Part shown: piece by piece, positions 63,930 through 64,000 of the stretch | Layout of the letters: every line of letters begins with the position of its first letter | Numbering within the stretch: the stretch's first letter is position 1 | Assembly (NCBI RefSeq): GCF_000238775.2 | Contig: NZ_AFEJ02000001.1 | Coordinates: 2,728,001 to 2,792,000, forward strand | Origin: Acaryochloris sp. CCMEE 5410 | Lineage (GTDB): Bacteria > Cyanobacteriota > Cyanobacteriia > Thermosynechococcales > Thermosynechococcaceae | Length of the DNA stretch: 64,000 nt | Direction: 5' to 3' | Notes under the pieces: model-generated | Told to the model about the DNA's origin: nothing | Database searches by the model: none | The model's input: the letters and a program-made list of their open reading frames with translations, nothing else | Program-made: the position numbers and the translations under genes

Positions 63930-64000
63930 ATGAACTGGGATGATTTGAGAATTTTTTTAGCGATTGCCCGTCAAGGGTCAGCTCGGGCTGCTGCTGCCAA
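63930..64000 (+). CDS. LysR-family regulator, N-terminus only
   Basis: The 23 codons visible (MNWDDLRIFLAIARQGSARA, then AAA) match the first HTH helix of LysR regulators. The remainder lies outside the window. AGAGGA precedes the ATG. It is divergent from the SRPBCC gene and may control it. Confidence 0.8.
   Translation, partial: MNWDDLRIFLAIARQGSARAAAA

Overview
The window looks like chromosomal DNA of a cyanobacterium, most likely an Acaryochloris or a close relative. The reasons are many copies of the HIP1 octamer GCGATCGC inside genes, an IctB-family protein, a Ycf29-like response regulator, Uma2 and SWIM-type proteins, and a cyanobacterial-type 'Nit1' nitrilase cluster (Sll0783-Sll0787 relatives). 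The genus is an inference; no 16S or other marker is present. No rRNA, tRNA or CRISPR array was found.

Layout. 1-5 kb: minus-strand genes for a GMC-like oxidoreductase (cut by the window edge), a small membrane protein, a secreted Arg/Asp-rich protein, IctB and a NarL-type regulator. 5-10.4 kb: an LRR-Roc-COR GTPase, a small inverted-repeat element and a Dda/RecD-like helicase. 10.8-14.7 kb: a giant RTX repeat protein. 15-19 kb: a voltage-gated K+ channel and a two-gene unit (vWA protein plus partner) whose second gene has a decayed copy at 50.8 kb. 22.4-26.3 kb: a caspase-like protease operon whose second gene, an alpha/beta hydrolase, is cut by an IS1-type element with perfect 8-bp target duplications. 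26.5-30 kb: a SWIM protein with a convergent SWIM remnant, then a tight GIY-YIG operon.

30-50 kb is the functional core. A flavin monooxygenase (20.9 kb), an ABC substrate-binding protein (33.3 kb), the Nit1 operon (35.2-39.4 kb), a glycosyltransferase, an MSMEG_0570-family protein and a GAF-LuxR regulator (47.7-50.7 kb) look like one nitrogen-controlled regulon. Four NtcA-type sites (GTA-N8-TAC or a one-mismatch version) sit upstream of these units. At three of them a -10-like hexamer lies exactly 22 nt downstream. The cluster is split at 39.4-47.4 kb by an 8-kb defence island: hsdR-hsdM, two toxin-antitoxin-like modules, hsdS and a DUF1016 nuclease.

50.7-64 kb: a pair made of a two-helix membrane protein and a CHAT/caspase-like protein; an ISKra4-type element with a 9-bp target duplication; a TetR-SDR-cupin-OsmC unit with two matching operators; a tandemly duplicated membrane-protein gene; a broken IS630 element; a YghU-type glutathione transferase; a RelB/RelE-like toxin-antitoxin pair with a palindromic operator; and cupin, MAPEG and SRPBCC genes. 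The TetR/OsmC units (30 and 55 kb) with YghU and MAPEG suggest handling of peroxides or reactive organic compounds.

Best candidates for undescribed biology are the membrane-protein/CHAT-like pair (51.2-52.5 kb), the caspase/alpha-beta hydrolase operon, the vWA-partner pair with its relic, and the NtcA-wired Nit1 regulon with its unusual substrate-binding protein.
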